A stretch of 64,000 bases of DNA from an uncultured Thiohalocapsa sp. (lineage in GTDB: Bacteria; Pseudomonadota; Gammaproteobacteria; Chromatiales; Chromatiaceae), in the NCBI RefSeq assembly GCF_913062725.1, contig NZ_CAJXWY010000008.1:1-64000 (forward strand), in the 5' to 3' direction. Below the pieces are notes generated by a model that searched no databases, was not told the origin of the DNA, and worked only from the letters and a program-made list of their open reading frames with translations. A program made the position numbers and the translations under genes. This document shows positions 55,499 through 64,000 of this stretch, piece by piece (position 1 is the stretch's first letter; every line of letters begins with the position of its first letter).

Positions 55499-57451
55499 TC
55501 AGCGCTCGCCGGCGTCGGCGCGGATGGCATAGACCTCCACGCGGCGGTTCTCGCGCCGGCCCCGCTCGGTGGCATTGTCGGCAATGGGCCGGGCGGCGCC
55601 GAGTCCCTCGGCGCTGATGCGCGCAGCCACAATCCCACGCGCAACCAGTGCCCCCATCACCGCGCGCGCCCGCGCCAGGGAAAGTGCCTCGTTGGTCTCG
55701 GCACTGCCGGAACTGTCGGTGTGACCTTCGATGCGCACGCTGAGCGTCGGATGCGCCGTCAGGAATGCGGCGATACGATCCAGGGTCGGCAGCTCGGCAT
55801 CCGGCAAGGTCGCGGTGCCCGGGGCGAAGGGCACTTCGTCGCTGGGAAGCTCGAGCAGGATGCCGGCGTCGGTCAGCCGACCCCCGAGCTCGGCGGCTTC
55901 ACGATAGAGGGTCTGCAGACGCTCGGCGGACGCCTGTCCGGCCTCCGCGCTGGCGAGCGCCTCCTCAAGGTCGGCGCTGGCTCGCTGGGCTGCCGTCAGT
56001 TGTGCCTCCAATGTCTCGACGCGCTCGCTCAGCTCGGTGATGCGCGCGTCATCGGCCTCGTCCTCAGCCTTCTCGGCCGCCTCTGCGGCGGCCAGTCGCT
56101 GTTGCAGCGCCGCCTGCTGCCGGTCGAGCGCGGCCTTGGCATCCGCAAGCTCGGCGTCGGCCTGCGCCAGGCGTTGTTCGTGCTCGGCGTCGATGGCGGC
56201 GCGTATGTCAGCCAGCGCGGCACGCTCGCGCTCCAGCACCGCCGTGGCATCGGCGGCGGCGCGCTGCGCGACATCACGTGCGTCGGCAAGGTCGGACTGC
56301 TCGGCGCGCAATGCATCGATTTCGGCTTCCAGCGTGGCGATGTCGTCGGCATTCGGGGCCGTCGCAACGGCGGCACGGGCTTCCTCGATTGCAGCATCGC
56401 GGGCGGCGAGTCGCTCCTCGAGCGTTGCCGTTTGTGTCTCCAGGGCCTGGATGCGAGTCCGGGCCTGCGAGAGCTCGGCGATGGCCTGTTCGGCCTGGGC
56501 CTCGTCCTCCGGCGACGTCGCCAGTTGCGCTTGCACCTGCTCGCGCTCTTGTACGGCGGCTTCCAGCTCTGCCTTCAGCTCGGCGATGATGGCCTGGCTG
56601 GCGGCGAGCTCCGCCTGCCACTCGGTGGGTGCCCCGGCCGCCGCCTTGGTGGCCTCGTTGGCTTGGGCGGCGAGGGTCTCGCGCTCGCGTGTGAGTGCGA
56701 CCAGCTTGTCCTGCAGATCCAAAATTGCGGCTTCTTGTTTTTCCACGAGGACTTGCAGGCGTTCCTGGGGATCCGCACCACGCTCGAGCTTGTCGCGCAG
56801 CGCCGCCTCCAGTTGGTTTGCGGCGTTGAGCTCGAAGTGCAGACCGGCGATGGTCTCATTGTCGGCGGCGAGCTTGGCGTTCAGCTCGTGATTCTCTTCG
56901 GTGACCTCCAACAGGCGCTCGTTGAGCGTTGTCACCGAGGCCTTGTTCTGCTCCAGCTCATACTGCATGGCCGTGTACTGCTTACGCAGGCTGGCGAGCT
57001 CTTGCCGCAGGGTTTCTGCGGCTTGTTCGGTCGCGGTGAGATCATGCTCGAGCGTCTGCACCGTTTCGGTGTGACTGCGCTGCATGCCGGCCAGGGTGTC
57101 GGCATGCTCTGACTTCAGGCTGTCCATGCTGGCCGCGTGCTCCGATTTGAGCATCTCCAGCGTCGCCGTATGGGCGGCCTCGCGTGCTTCGGCGCTTTCG
57201 GCTTGGTCTTGGCGCAGGCGCGCGATCTCCTGTTCAGCGTTCGCGGTGGCCGCTTCGCGCTTGGCAAGCTCGTCGTCGACGTTGGCGACCTGCTCGCTGG
57301 CGTCGGCGAGCGCCGCTTGGGTGTTGGCCAGCGTGCGCTCGATGACCTCGGCGTGATGGTCGTAGATCAAGTAGAGACCGATCAGGCATGCCAGTAAGAG
57401 CCAGAAGAAGATCTTCCAGAGATTCGGGTCTTGGTCGGTGTGCGTAGACAT
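55499..57451 (-). CDS. OmpA-domain protein with long coiled coil
   Basis: A 650-residue envelope protein. An N-terminal membrane helix (about residues 12-29, IFFWLLLACLIGLYLIY) is followed by an Ala/Glu/Gln-rich coiled coil from about 35 to 530, then a C-terminal OmpA/peptidoglycan-binding domain (about 545-650, VRIEGHTDSSGSAETNEALSLARARAVMGAL and RRENRRVEVY). The layout suggests an inner-membrane-anchored rod that reaches the peptidoglycan, comparable to TolA- or PulE-type scaffolds. A GGAGG site supports the start. Alone on its strand between the kinase fusion and fccAB; the codon bias is normal. Confidence 0.88.
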   Translation of the reverse strand: MSTHTDQDPNLWKIFFWLLLACLIGLYLIYDHHAEVIERTLANTQAALADASEQVANVDDELAKREAATANAEQEIARLRQDQAESAEAREAAHTATLEMLKSEHAASMDSLKSEHADTLAGMQRSHTETVQTLEHDLTATEQAAETLRQELASLRKQYTAMQYELEQNKASVTTLNERLLEVTEENHELNAKLAADNETIAGLHFELNAANQLEAALRDKLERGADPQERLQVLVEKQEAAILDLQDKLVALTRERETLAAQANEATKAAAGAPTEWQAELAASQAIIAELKAELEAAVQEREQVQAQLATSPEDEAQAEQAIAELSQARTRIQALETQTATLEERLAARDAAIEEARAAVATAPNADDIATLEAEIDALRAEQSDLADARDVAQRAAADATAVLERERAALADIRAAIDAEHEQRLAQADAELADAKAALDRQQAALQQRLAAAEAAEKAEDEADDARITELSERVETLEAQLTAAQRASADLEEALASAEAGQASAERLQTLYREAAELGGRLTDAGILLELPSDEVPFAPGTATLPDAELPTLDRIAAFLTAHPTLSVRIEGHTDSSGSAETNEALSLARARAVMGALVARGIVAARISAEGLGAARPIADNATERGRRENRRVEVYAIRADAGER

Positions 57452-57590
57452 CTACTTCCTCCGGGGGCGGTATGACGCCATTGTTGTGGTGATCGTTCGG
57501 GGCGGAATGATACCCGGCATAGGTCAATTTTCCGGCGCCAACTGACGTGGGCGAAAGGGGCAGTTGACAGGATGCTCCCAGCAGCCGTGC

Positions 57591-57613
57591 AAAAAAAAGG
57601 GCCTTGCGGCCCT
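57591..57613 (-). terminator. Rho-independent terminator after fccB
   Basis: Read on the minus strand: stem AGGGCC/GGCCCT (57613-57598) with a 4-nt loop, then eight T residues. It lies about 60 bp beyond the fccB stop and just before the OmpA-domain gene. Confidence 0.85.
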
Positions 57614-57673
57614 GTATACACAAACACCGCCCGGCGGGTGGCGCTCATGGCGCCGCCGCCGGGTGATACATCC

Positions 57674-58960
57674 TCAGGCGAAGATATCGTAAACGATGTT
57701 GTCGTACCAGCTGTAGGCGTATTCCACTTCGCGTGCCAGCGCGAACTCCGGCGCATCCGTTGGCGTGAGGCCGCCGGCGCCTTCGACACCTGCGATGGTC
57801 TGCCCGTCTTCACTCAGTCGGTAGACTGCGGCGACGGAAATGCCATAGTCCTTACCGATGATGCTGTAGCAGGTATTGACGTAGGAGGGTACGCCGGGCT
57901 CTTCGTCGTTCATCATGGCGATGATGGCGGCGGCGGCCACCTTGCCCTGGCTATTGGCGGAATAGCCCGATTTGGGCATGGCGGTGGCGATGGCGGCGTC
58001 ACCGATGACGTGAATGCCCTTGTGGATGGTGGATTCGAAGGTTTTCTTATTCACCGGGCACCAGCCGCTGTCGTCTGCGAGTCCCGCATCGACGGCGATC
58101 TGGCCAGCCTGCTGCGGCGGAATCACGTTCACCACGGCTCCGGCATACTCGTCGAAGGTGGTGTAGCAGGTTTTGGTGTCCGCATCGATCCGGGTCACCG
58201 CCGCATCCGGGCCCGGCAGCCACTCGATGAGCGCATTGTCGGTGCCGTAGCCGTAGAGTCGCTCCCAGCCCTGGGTGAACAGGCCCTGCTTGGAAAAGCG
58301 TTGCTTCGGGTCGAGGATCAACACCTTCGACTTGGGCTTTTCCGTCTGCAGGTACATGGCGATCTGACTGGCCCGCTCGTAGGGCCCGGGCGGACAACGG
58401 TAGGGGTTGGGGGGCGCAACGATGATCACCACACCGCCGTCGTCCATGGCCTCGAGCTGGCCGCGCAGCAGCTTGGTCTGATCGCCGGCCTTCCAGGCGT
58501 GGGGCATCTTGGTGGCCGCCTCCGCACTGTAGCCTTCGATCTTGTCGTACAGCATCGACACGCCGGGGGAGACAACGCAGCGGTCGTAGGGAAACTCGCC
58601 GGAGGCGGTCTTCACGACCTTCTTATCCGCATCGATGCCGGTGGCGGCTTCGTGCACCACCTTGATGCCGTGCGCCTTCAGGCCGTCGTAGGTCTGTTTG
58701 ATGTCGTCCAGGCCCCGCTTACCACCGAGCACCTCGTTGCTCATGTAGCAGGTGTAGTAATTTTCGTTTGGCTCGATGATGGTGACGTCGATGCTCTCAT
58801 CGGCCAGTTTGAGGTACTTGGCGGCCGTGGCGCCACCGGTGCCGCCGCCCACCACGACGACCTTTTTCGTGTTGCCAAGGGCGAGTGTCGGGACGCCCAG
58901 TGCACCGACCGCCGCGGCGGCACCGGTGGCTTTGACGAAGTCACGTCTGTTCATACTCAT
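57674..58960 (-). CDS. fccB: Sulfide dehydrogenase flavoprotein subunit FccB
   Basis: A 428-residue periplasmic flavoprotein that oxidises sulfide to sulfur and passes electrons to FccA. A twin-arginine signal (NRRDFVKA) is followed by the FAD-binding [17 protein letters not shown] (34-50). Cys71 ([10 protein letters not shown]) corresponds to the covalent-FAD cysteine Cys42 of mature Allochromatium FccB. Cys189 ([12 protein letters not shown]) and Cys364 (NTCYSI) are the redox-active disulfide pair. All key residues are intact. It lies 23 bp after fccA, with its own AGGAGG site. Confidence 0.96.
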   Translation of the reverse strand: MSMNRRDFVKATGAAAAVGALGVPTLALGNTKKVVVVGGGTGGATAAKYLKLADESIDVTIIEPNENYYTCYMSNEVLGGKRGLDDIKQTYDGLKAHGIKVVHEAATGIDADKKVVKTASGEFPYDRCVVSPGVSMLYDKIEGYSAEAATKMPHAWKAGDQTKLLRGQLEAMDDGGVVIIVAPPNPYRCPPGPYERASQIAMYLQTEKPKSKVLILDPKQRFSKQGLFTQGWERLYGYGTDNALIEWLPGPDAAVTRIDADTKTCYTTFDEYAGAVVNVIPPQQAGQIAVDAGLADDSGWCPVNKKTFESTIHKGIHVIGDAAIATAMPKSGYSANSQGKVAAAAIIAMMNDEEPGVPSYVNTCYSIIGKDYGISVAAVYRLSEDGQTIAGVEGAGGLTPTDAPEFALAREVEYAYSWYDNIVYDIFA

Positions 58961-58983
58961 GAGCTGCTCCTCCTCTCGGGCGT

Positions 58984-59613
58984 TTATTCGTCGTCGCCTT
59001 GGTTTGCGCCCGCGAAGGACGCGTAGTATGCGTAAAGAGCATCGAGGCCCTCGTCACCCTCTGCCTCCAGCATGCTCTCGAGCTTGCGCCCCATCTTCTT
59101 CGGCAGGATACGGCGGTCGTTCTGGAAGTCGCTCATGGCGTTGCGGAGATACGGCGTCCACTGTCCGGCGAGGATGTAGTAGTCCTCTTCATCCGGCAGC
59201 GGCTTACCCCCCTCGACATGGCAGCTTTCGCAATACTCCTCGTGCAGCTCGCCGCCCTTCTCGACCAGGGCGGTCTCGAATGTCTGATCCGCCGGCTCGA
59301 ACGTCTGGCTCTTCAGGTACTCGCCCATCAACTCCCACTCTTCTTCGGTGTAGCCGCGGGCGATGCGGCCCATGATGGTGGAGTAGGTGTCACCATTGGC
59401 GAAGGCGTACATCATGTCGGTAAAGACGTAGGGGTCCATGCCGGCGATGCTCGGCGCAGCTGGGCCGACGCTGTTGCCGTTGGTGCCGTGGCAGCCGGCG
59501 CAGGTATCCACCAGCATCTTGGCGGTGGGCGTGTCGTCGGCGGCGACGGTGGCGGACAGGCCGAGGGCCAGAATGCCGCCAGCGAGGGCCGTTATCATCG
59601 TTGCTTTGGCCAT
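58984..59613 (-). CDS. fccA: Sulfide dehydrogenase cytochrome subunit FccA
   Basis: A 209-residue exported dihaem cytochrome c, the electron-accepting partner of FccB. The Sec signal is about residues 1-25, followed by haem sites CAGCH (38-42) and CESCH (128-132). The two-domain layout and length match Allochromatium-type FccA. Electrons would go on to a soluble cytochrome and then to the cbb3 oxidase encoded elsewhere in this window. AGGAGG and ATG are well spaced. It starts the fccAB operon. Confidence 0.95.
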   Translation of the reverse strand: MAKATMITALAGGILALGLSATVAADDTPTAKMLVDTCAGCHGTNGNSVGPAAPSIAGMDPYVFTDMMYAFANGDTYSTIMGRIARGYTEEEWELMGEYLKSQTFEPADQTFETALVEKGGELHEEYCESCHVEGGKPLPDEEDYYILAGQWTPYLRNAMSDFQNDRRILPKKMGRKLESMLEAEGDEGLDALYAYYASFAGANQGDDE

Positions 59614-60500
59614 ATTTCCTCCTTAAGGGAATATTTTGGCTTTTTGCGGATCGGGCGGAGGTGGGATGCTCCGCCCCGCCGGACTGCAGAACCGCGTGCG
59701 GTCGCATGATCCGTGCATCGGCGTCGTCTGCGTTATGGCAGGACGGCGCCGAGTGCTTGTCGGCACAGCCGCCGGGGCTGTGCCAGTGAGGGAGTCGCGT
59801 CTATCAGTGCCGCGCTCATCGTGTCAGGGTGCGCGATGATCCGAGCCCGTGACGCTGTGCGAGTGGTGGTGGTGTGGGATCGACCGGGCTGCACACCCGG
59901 GCGGGGGTGGACGGCCCGGGACTGCGGCCGGCGGACACCGCGAGACGCTGGTGAGTGGTCGCCGCCGGGTGTCACGCCGTGATGCGGGGCGGACGGCAGT
60001 CGTCCGCGGCGGCGTCGACGACCCCCGCCGTTGCGATGTGGGAGCGTGCTGACACCCGCAGCCCGCCTGTGACAGGCCCTACGGTGCCCTCGACAGGTCC
60101 GGGTGGTGCTGTGGCCGCGCCTGCCGCTGACAACAGACATGCGTTTCCTCCCCATAGCGGTGATGCCACACTGGTGGCGGCGTCGGCTCGCTGAGACAGA
60201 AGAGCCGCGCCAGACCCGTGATACCTTGTCGTCGGGTGCGTTGTTATTGATCGGCGTGGATACTATGACATCCCGGGGCCGTTGCCAACCACGTTAGTGG
60301 TGGGCCACAACACGCTGAGCGGTATGTCGTGCACTGCGCAGGCGGCGCCGGCCTGGCCCGGCCGCCCCTGTGGTGCCGACGTTGCCGGCGGACACCGCCG
60401 CCCGGTTGGCCCGATCCACCTGCGGCCGGCGACACCCGCGCCGGGTCGTGGCGCGGGCCTGCGCCTAATTTTTCGTGCCCGTATCTGGAGTTTCCCTAGG
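59614..60500. other. Long intergenic region, fccA / ion channel
   Basis: About 890 bp with no supported gene. Frames on both strands are low in complexity and lack homology. It holds the promoters of fccAB and of the channel gene. No tRNA, riboswitch or terminator was recognised. Confidence 0.5.
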
Positions 60501-61373
60501 ATGCCTTGGCTGCCAGCCCTGCAAAGCCGCTTTGCGGCGCTCAAAAACAACAAGCTCTTCGAGGCTTTTGTGGTCATCGTGATCGTCGTCTCGGCGCTGG
60601 TGATCGGTGCGACGACCTATGACGTACAGCCACGGCTGCTCGCGGTGTTCAACGTGCTGGACGTCGCCGTGACATTATTCTTCCTGGCAGAGATCACGGT
60701 GCGCCTGCTCGCCGAGGGCAGCCTGCGCCGGTTTTTCTCCCAGGGCTGGAACGTCTTCGATTTCGTCATCGTCGTTGCCAGCCTGATTCCGGTGGAAGAG
60801 AGTCAGATGGCGCTGCTCGGGCGGCTGTTGCGCATTTTCCGCGTGCTGCGCCTAGTGTCGATTATCCCTGAGCTGCGCGTGCTGCTGAACGCCTTTGTCA
60901 GCGCCATCCCGCGCATGGGCTACGTGTCACTGCTGATGTTCATCATCTTCTACATCTACGCCGCCGTGGGCAGCATTCTATTCCACCAGATCAATGAGGC
61001 ACTGTGGGGCAACATTTCCATCGCCATGCTGACATTGTTTCGGGTGGCGACGTTCGAGGACTGGACCGATGTCATGTATGAAACCATGGCGGTCCATCCG
61101 CTGAGCTGGATCTACTACCTGAGCTTCATTTTCGTCATCGCCTTCATCTTTCTGAACATGATGATCGGGATCGTGCTGGAGACGCTGCAGAAGGAGCACG
61201 AGCGCATGGATGTGCTGCAGGGCACCGGCGAGGCCGGCGAAGTCCATTGGATCCGCGAGCACACGGCGGCGATGGAGCAGCGCCTGGTGCGCATCGAGCA
61301 GCTGCTGCGCCAGCGCAGCGAGACGGGACCGGCGCGGGCCGCCGACGGTGCCGCGGATCGGCCGCCCGACTAA
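60501..61373 (+). CDS. Bacterial voltage-gated-type ion channel (six-helix)
   Basis: A 290-residue inner-membrane channel, one domain of the bacterial NaV/CaV type. S1 is about residues 17-37. S4 is a voltage-sensor with Arg at 108, 111, 114 and 117 (RLLRIFRVLRLV). S5-S6 pore is about 140-228, with selectivity filter TFEDWTD (184-190) instead of the TLESWSM/TLESWAS of NaChBac-type Na+ channels. A C-terminal coiled tail (KEHERMDVLQ and EQRLVRIEQLL) follows, which in relatives drives tetramer assembly. Ion selectivity is not certain. The start ATG is chosen by homology; no partner gene. Confidence 0.87.
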   Translation: MPWLPALQSRFAALKNNKLFEAFVVIVIVVSALVIGATTYDVQPRLLAVFNVLDVAVTLFFLAEITVRLLAEGSLRRFFSQGWNVFDFVIVVASLIPVEESQMALLGRLLRIFRVLRLVSIIPELRVLLNAFVSAIPRMGYVSLLMFIIFYIYAAVGSILFHQINEALWGNISIAMLTLFRVATFEDWTDVMYETMAVHPLSWIYYLSFIFVIAFIFLNMMIGIVLETLQKEHERMDVLQGTGEAGEVHWIREHTAAMEQRLVRIEQLLRQRSETGPARAADGAADRPPD

Positions 61374-61417
61374 GACGCGCGCGTGATACGGCCGACGCCC
61401 AGGAGCCGGGTAGGCCT

Positions 61418-61678
61418 TTACCCCGCCCACAGACGCAGCGCATTGCGCAGCCCCAAGGCGCGCAAGGCATGGGCACCAACGCCGGCGGCGTGGGCGCCTG
61501 CGAGCATGCGCTCGATCTGTGCCTCGGCGTGCAGCCAGTCGGCCTCGGCACCGCCGGGAGCGAAGCCGCGGCGCTCGGCGAGATAGTACGCGGCGACGGC
61601 GATCATCTCGGTGCGCTCGGCGGGCGTTGGATCCAGCGGCGGCAGAGCGTCGGTGTCGGTGGCGGGTTGCTGGCCCAT
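61418..61678 (-). CDS. DUF2934 protein
   Basis: An 86-residue protein with the DUF2934 signature, ERTEMIAVAAYYLAERRGFAPGGAEADWLHAEAQI, after a Pro/Asp-rich N-terminus. These small soluble proteins are common in proteobacteria and of unknown function. It converges with the ion channel gene. Confidence 0.82.
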   Translation of the reverse strand: MGQQPATDTDALPPLDPTPAERTEMIAVAAYYLAERRGFAPGGAEADWLHAEAQIERMLAGAHAAGVGAHALRALGLRNALRLWAG

Positions 61679-62159
61679 GGGTGCTCGCAGGCGGTGGTGT
61701 TACAACAGCACCTGACAGTATGCCAGTGAGGCCATCGGCGGTACCCTGGCGTCGGCACGGGCATCGGGCGCCGACGGCATCGACACGGATGAAGCGCTGG
61801 GGCCTGCGATGTAATATACCCGGCGGATGTCAATGTCCGGCGCAGGCGTCTGCGGGCTGGGTGGCGGCGGGCGGGGGTCTCGACAGCGGGGATGCTGTCG
61901 TGAAGTCTACAGGGACGTATTCACGGCGTCTCCCGCCCGCTGCAACTAGCCCGCAGAAAGCGAAAACCGAGATGCGACGGTTATATGCCGCGCAGCGCGG
62001 TGCAGCCAAGCGGTCCAAAGCCCCTCGGGCTTGTGTCCGGAATCTGCGTCTTGGCGCTGCGCCCAGAACGATGAGGAGAGACCGCGTGCCGAGCAGTACG
62101 CTGGGGTTATCCGGCGGCGGCCGCCGCAGTCCCATCACCTGTCCCGAGGGTCCGATTGC
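61679..62159. other. Intergenic region before DUF2760 gene
   Basis: About 480 bp, no supported gene. Minus-strand open frames are shadows of the downstream genes. It contains promoters for the divergent DUF2934 and DUF2760 genes; no clear motifs. Confidence 0.45.
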
Positions 62160-62879
62160 ATGACTAAACAGACGCCATCCATGGCGGAGCGCCTCAAGCC
62201 CCTGCAAGCGCGGCTGCAGGCATGGCTGCGACTTGCGCGGGAACGGCTCCAGCTGTGGCTGCAGGTCGCCTGGCGCTGGCTGCGCATCGCCGCAGACAAG
62301 ACCTGGATCGTGCTCCAGCGCCTGCCCATCGCCGGCTACAGCTTCGGGCGGGCACTGGCGGATGCGAGCTACGCGCGGCTGCTGACCGATCTCTACGTGG
62401 ACGGCGCCAGCTCTCTGCCGAGCGCCGTCGGCGGGGTGCACCCTGACACCACCACCAGACCGGCGCCATTGCCACAGCCCGCCGCCAAGCTCAGCGAGGC
62501 ACCGCCGGACGCCGCGTTGGTGCTGCTCGGGCTGTTGCAGCAGGAGGGCCGACTGGTCGACTTCCTGCAAGAGGATATCACCGGTTATTCGGACCAGGAG
62601 ATCGGCGCCGCCGCCCGCGTGGTGCACCAGGGTTGTCACAAGGTGTTGACTGACTATGTGGACATCGCCCCCGTTCGCGCCGAGGCCGAGGGCAGCCAGG
62701 TGACACTGGCGCGCGGCTTCGATCCCGCTGCGGTGCGCCCCATCGGCAATGTGGTGGGTGAGCCGCCCTTCACAGGCGCGCTCGTGCACCGCGGCTGGCG
62801 GGCCGATGACGTGCGCCTGCCCAAAGTCGCCGGCAGCCGTGACGTGAACATCCTGGCGCCGGCGGAGGTGGAGCTGTGA
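62160..62879 (+). CDS. DUF2760 protein
   Basis: A 239-residue protein. An N-terminal amphipathic/basic stretch (about residues 9-45, Gln/Leu/Arg-rich) precedes a DUF2760 domain (about 100-239, with ALVLLGLLQQEGRLVDFLQEDITGYSDQEIGAAARVVHQGC and GDPPF-like loops ending VNILAPAEVEL). Genes of this family regularly precede Hsp70-type genes, and here the stop overlaps the Hsp70 start (GTGA), so the two are translationally coupled. Function is unknown; a role in chaperone targeting or regulation can be inferred only from context. No membrane anchor. Confidence 0.87.
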   Translation: MTKQTPSMAERLKPLQARLQAWLRLARERLQLWLQVAWRWLRIAADKTWIVLQRLPIAGYSFGRALADASYARLLTDLYVDGASSLPSAVGGVHPDTTTRPAPLPQPAAKLSEAPPDAALVLLGLLQQEGRLVDFLQEDITGYSDQEIGAAARVVHQGCHKVLTDYVDIAPVRAEAEGSQVTLARGFDPAAVRPIGNVVGEPPFTGALVHRGWRADDVRLPKVAGSRDVNILAPAEVEL

Positions 62880-64000
62880 GCAGACGTTTCGCCATCGGCA
62901 TCGATCTGGGCACGACACACTGTGCGCTGTCCTTCGTCGAGATCGCCAAATGCGAGGGCGAGGAGGTGGAGCAGCAGGTGATGCCCGTGCCGCAGCTGGT
63001 GGACCCGGGCGCAGTGGAGGAGCGGCCCATGCTGCCGTCTTTCTTGTACCTGCCGCACCCCGACGAGTTCAAGGCCGGCGCTCTCGGTCTGCCGTGGCCG
63101 GCGCCGGCGGAGCGCATCATCGGGGAGCTGGCGCGCAAACGTGGCGCCGATACGCCATTACGCTTGGTCTCCAGCGCGAAGAGCTGGCTGTGCCATCCGG
63201 ACGTGGACCGCAAAGCGCCCATCCTGCCGCCGGAGGTCCCCGCAGAAATCCCGCAGGTGTCGCCACTGGAGGCGAGCACCGCCTTACTGACCCATCTGCG
63301 CGAGGCCTGGAACGGGTTGCACGGCTTCGATCCGCTGGGCGGGCAGGACGTCACCGTCACCGTGCCGGCCTCCTTCGATCCCGCCGCCCGCGAGCTCACC
63401 GCCGAGGCCGCCCAGGCCATCGGTATCGAGCATCTGGTGCTGCTGGAAGAACCCCAGGCGGCGCTCTACAGCTGGGTCAACGACAGCCGTGGCCAGTGGC
63501 GCCACGACGTCAAGGTGGGCGACATCATCCTGGTGGTGGACGTCGGCGGTGGCACCAGCGACTTCTCGCTCATCGCCGTCACCGAGCAGGACGGCGCGCT
63601 GGAGCTCACGCGGGTTGCCGTCGGTGAGCATATCTTGCTCGGTGGCGACAACATGGACCTGACCCTGGCGCATCTGCTGAAGCAGAAGCTCAAGGTCCAG
63701 GGCGTAGCGCTCGATCGCTGGCAGTTGCAGGCCCTGACCCACGGCTGTCGCTACGCCAAAGAGAAGCTGCTCGCCGACGCGACCCTGGAGGCGGTGCCGG
63801 TGGTGGTGCCGAGCCGGGGTGCCAAGCTCATTGGCGGCAGCATTCGCACCGAGCTGACCCGGGATGAGGTGGCGGCCGTGCTCATCGACGGCTTCTTCCC
63901 TGAGTGCGCCATCACGGACCATCCGGCGCAGCGCGCCCGGGGTGCCCTCACCAAGGTCGGCCTGCCCTTCGCCCAGGATCCCGCCGTCACCCGTCATCTC
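62876..64000 (+). CDS. Hsp70 family protein (partial, runs off window)
   Basis: The first 375 codons of an Hsp70-type ATPase that continues beyond the window. The phosphate-1 motif IGIDLGTTHCALSFVE (6-21) and phosphate-2 motif VVDVGGGTSDFSLIAV (about 219-234) are intact, so the nucleotide-binding domain is functional in appearance. It is not canonical DnaK: the linker between the motifs contains non-DnaK sequences (EFKAGALGLPWPAPAERIIGEL). The GTG start overlaps the DUF2760 stop. This type is known in multi-gene clusters with DUF2760, often with a second Hsp70; the 3' part and partner lie outside the window. Confidence 0.9.
   Translation, partial: MSRRFAIGIDLGTTHCALSFVEIAKCEGEEVEQQVMPVPQLVDPGAVEERPMLPSFLYLPHPDEFKAGALGLPWPAPAERIIGELARKRGADTPLRLVSSAKSWLCHPDVDRKAPILPPEVPAEIPQVSPLEASTALLTHLREAWNGLHGFDPLGGQDVTVTVPASFDPAARELTAEAAQAIGIEHLVLLEEPQAALYSWVNDSRGQWRHDVKVGDIILVVDVGGGTSDFSLIAVTEQDGALELTRVAVGEHILLGGDNMDLTLAHLLKQKLKVQGVALDRWQLQALTHGCRYAKEKLLADATLEAVPVVVPSRGAKLIGGSIRTELTRDEVAAVLIDGFFPECAITDHPAQRARGALTKVGLPFAQDPAVTRHL

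Noticed and set aside
61830-62918. Minus-strand frame opposite the DUF2760 gene
   Set aside because: Antisense shadow; the plus strand carries the conserved domain and couples to Hsp70.
1-64000. CRISPR arrays, rRNA or tRNA genes
   Set aside because: No regularly spaced repeats or recognisable conserved RNA segments were seen by eye; a tRNAscan or Rfam search would be needed to exclude single short RNA genes.

Overview
The window is about 66-68% G+C by eye and reads as a chromosomal segment of a halophilic or haloalkaliphilic, sulfur-oxidising gammaproteobacterium of the Chromatiales/Ectothiorhodospiraceae type. This placement is inferred. It rests on an flavocytochrome c sulfide dehydrogenase pair (fccAB), a DsrC/TusE-family protein, a complete cbb3 oxidase locus (ccoNOQP + ccoGHIS), the N-acetylglutaminylglutamine amide (NAGGN) osmolyte operon, a BCCT betaine-type transporter and the gammaproteobacterial surE-nlpD-rpoS order. 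I see no rRNA, tRNA or CRISPR array.

Layout. 0-5.8 kb: a LEA14-like protein diverges from an RND efflux pair (adaptor + permease) that has a promoter/operator-like dyad. 5.8-9.0 kb: an accessory patch with an IS481-type transposase fragment, an AAA ATPase with a C-terminal PD-(D/E)XK-like domain, two copies of a hairpin-bearing direct repeat that bracket these, and a decayed IS91-type transposase. 9.0-18.7 kb: folE, the NAGGN operon (amidotransferase, synthetase, M42 peptidase), an FMN-binding oxidase-like protein, a GH13_18 sugar phosphorylase and a YbaK-type deacylase. 18.7-29.9 kb: hsp20 with a sigma-32-like promoter, an orphan triheme cytochrome c, a BCCT transporter, hslR, grxC, pepN, an IclR regulator, murF and an SCP2-like protein. 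30.2-40.5 kb: ppx/gppA, a ZntB/CorA transporter, a giant MscK-type channel, smr, surE, nlpD and rpoS; pcm is absent.

40.9-49.6 kb: ccoNOQP, a 46-residue membrane ORF with a strong ribosome-binding site, a terminator, then ccoG, ccoH, ccoI and ccoS. 49.7-57.5 kb: a Ca2+/Na+ exchanger, a DsrC-like protein lacking its C-terminal cysteine, a membrane-anchored pseudo-receiver, pgl, a CopD-like protein, a DUF2892 protein, an APH-like/P-loop kinase fusion and an OmpA-domain coiled-coil protein. 57.6-64 kb: fccAB, an S1-S6 voltage-gated-type channel, a DUF2934 protein, and a DUF2760-Hsp70 pair that runs off the end.

Working together: FccAB would take electrons from sulfide to c-type cytochromes, and the cbb3 oxidase would pass them to oxygen. 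NAGGN synthesis, betaine-type uptake, the mechanosensitive channel and possibly the GH13_18 phosphorylase form a salt/osmotic-response set. RpoS, Hsp20, HslR and the Hsp70 pair add stress functions. The most unusual items are the repeat-bracketed AAA/nuclease patch, the 46-aa ORF in the cbb3 operon, the single-cysteine DsrC-like protein next to a pseudo-receiver, and the DUF2760-Hsp70 pair.
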